A DNA stretch of 54,005 nucleotides from JAVBJN01 sp031546985. Lineage in GTDB: Bacteria; Bacteroidota; Bacteroidia; Chitinophagales; Chitinophagaceae. The translations under genes were made by a program, and so were the position numbers. Within the stretch, counting starts at the first letter, position 1, and each line of letters starts with the position of its first letter. Under the pieces are notes generated by a model that did no database searches, had not been told where the DNA came from, and was given only the letters and a program-made list of their open reading frames with translations. The stretch spans positions 1 to 54,005 of the forward strand of contig JAVBJN010000035.1 of assembly GCA_031546985.1 (NCBI GenBank). The letters run 5' to 3'. Below are positions 53,661 through 54,005 of the stretch, one piece after another.

Positions 53661-54005
53661 TTGCTAGAACGTAAACAAGTAGAACAAGAAGAACGCGCCG
53701 TACTGGTTGGCCTGGTGCACAAGCTTCAGACCGAGCAGCAGATGAACGAATACCTGGAGGAACTGGCTTTTCTGGCCGAGACCGCAGGTGCCGTTACGGT
53801 AAAGCGATTTATGCAAAAACTGCCGCACCCCGACAAAAAGACTTTTATCGGTAAAGGTAAAGTGGAAGAGATTCGTGAGTTTATCCAGGGAAGAGACATT
53901 AACCTCGTGATATTTGATGACGAGCTTACAGGTTCCCAGATCATTAACATTGAAAAGGTGCTTAAGGTTAAGGTAATTGACCGGAGCGACCTTATCCTGG
54001 ATATT
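53661..54005 (+). CDS. hflX: GTPase HflX, N-terminal part (cut by window edge)
   Basis: 115 codons from TTG at 53661 to the edge; an in-frame stop lies at 53640-53642 and no ATG precedes ERAVLVGLV, so TTG is the best start. ERAVLVGLVH, VTVKRFMQKLPHPDKKTFIGKGKVEEI and NLVIFDDELTGSQIINIEK are the conserved N-terminal domain of HflX, a ribosome-associated GTPase that splits stalled ribosomes. GTPase domain lies beyond the window. Divergent from the S9 peptidase gene. Confidence 0.93.
   Translation, partial: MLERKQVEQEERAVLVGLVHKLQTEQQMNEYLEELAFLAETAGAVTVKRFMQKLPHPDKKTFIGKGKVEEIREFIQGRDINLVIFDDELTGSQIINIEKVLKVKVIDRSDLILDI

Overview
The window reads as a chromosomal segment of a Bacteroidota bacterium, most likely family Chitinophagaceae. 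The support is: two secreted proteins with C-terminal type IX secretion (T9SS) sorting domains; a gliding protein GldC; Omp28, DUF6029 and DUF6089 families that are largely confined to this phylum; LytTR/LytS regulation; and promoters of the Bacteroidota form TTTG or TTG, a spacer, then TAnnTTTG, in place of a sigma-70 TATAAT box. Gene content is mostly housekeeping. I see no insertion sequence, prophage, CRISPR array or plasmid gene.

Layout. 1-5.2 kb (minus): rimP-nusA-infB translation/transcription operon with a terminator-like hairpin in its leader; infB is cut by the left edge. 5.2-8.3 kb: small membrane protein, HAD phosphatase, a CAU tRNA followed by a 5'-truncated tRNA-like remnant with its own terminator, flavohemoglobin, HU. 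8.3-14.5 kb (plus): secreted ExeM/NucH nuclease, M3 oligopeptidase, lipoprotein. 14.5-17.4 kb (minus): LiaF-like membrane protein, DUF4288 protein, LytS-type kinase and LytTR regulator in one overlapping operon. 17.6-20.8 kb (minus): ABC exporter pair and upp. 20.8-21.9 kb: anmK. 21.9-26.7 kb (minus): AT-rich two-gene unit of a methyltransferase and a 1248-residue secreted glycosidase-like protein carrying a two-type blade repeat. 26.9-31.1 kb (plus, one minus gene): YtxH, glycosyltransferase, GldC, YqeY, CvpA, PabA/TrpG.

31.2-42 kb (plus): alpha/beta hydrolase, then an envelope-biogenesis run: CBS protein, BamA/TamA-like protein, NAD kinase, DUF6089 protein, UppS, BamA and two OmpH/Skp chaperones, then a fatty acid desaturase. 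42-47.9 kb: small secreted protein, EF-hand/DUF937-like protein, prfA, amidohydrolase, GNAT-fold protein and RsgA. 47.9-53.4 kb: Omp28-like lipoprotein and DUF6029 protein divergent from a TlpA thioredoxin, then an S9 peptidase. The right edge cuts hflX.

Main themes are ribosome function (infB, rimP, nusA, prfA, rsgA, hflX), outer-membrane assembly (BamA, BamA-like, two Skp, UppS) and secretion of degradative enzymes. The least ordinary parts are the AT-rich glycosidase/propeller plus methyltransferase unit, the tRNA remnant, and three hairpins placed 4-12 nt upstream of start codons (rimP, the DUF6089 gene, the DUF937-like gene).
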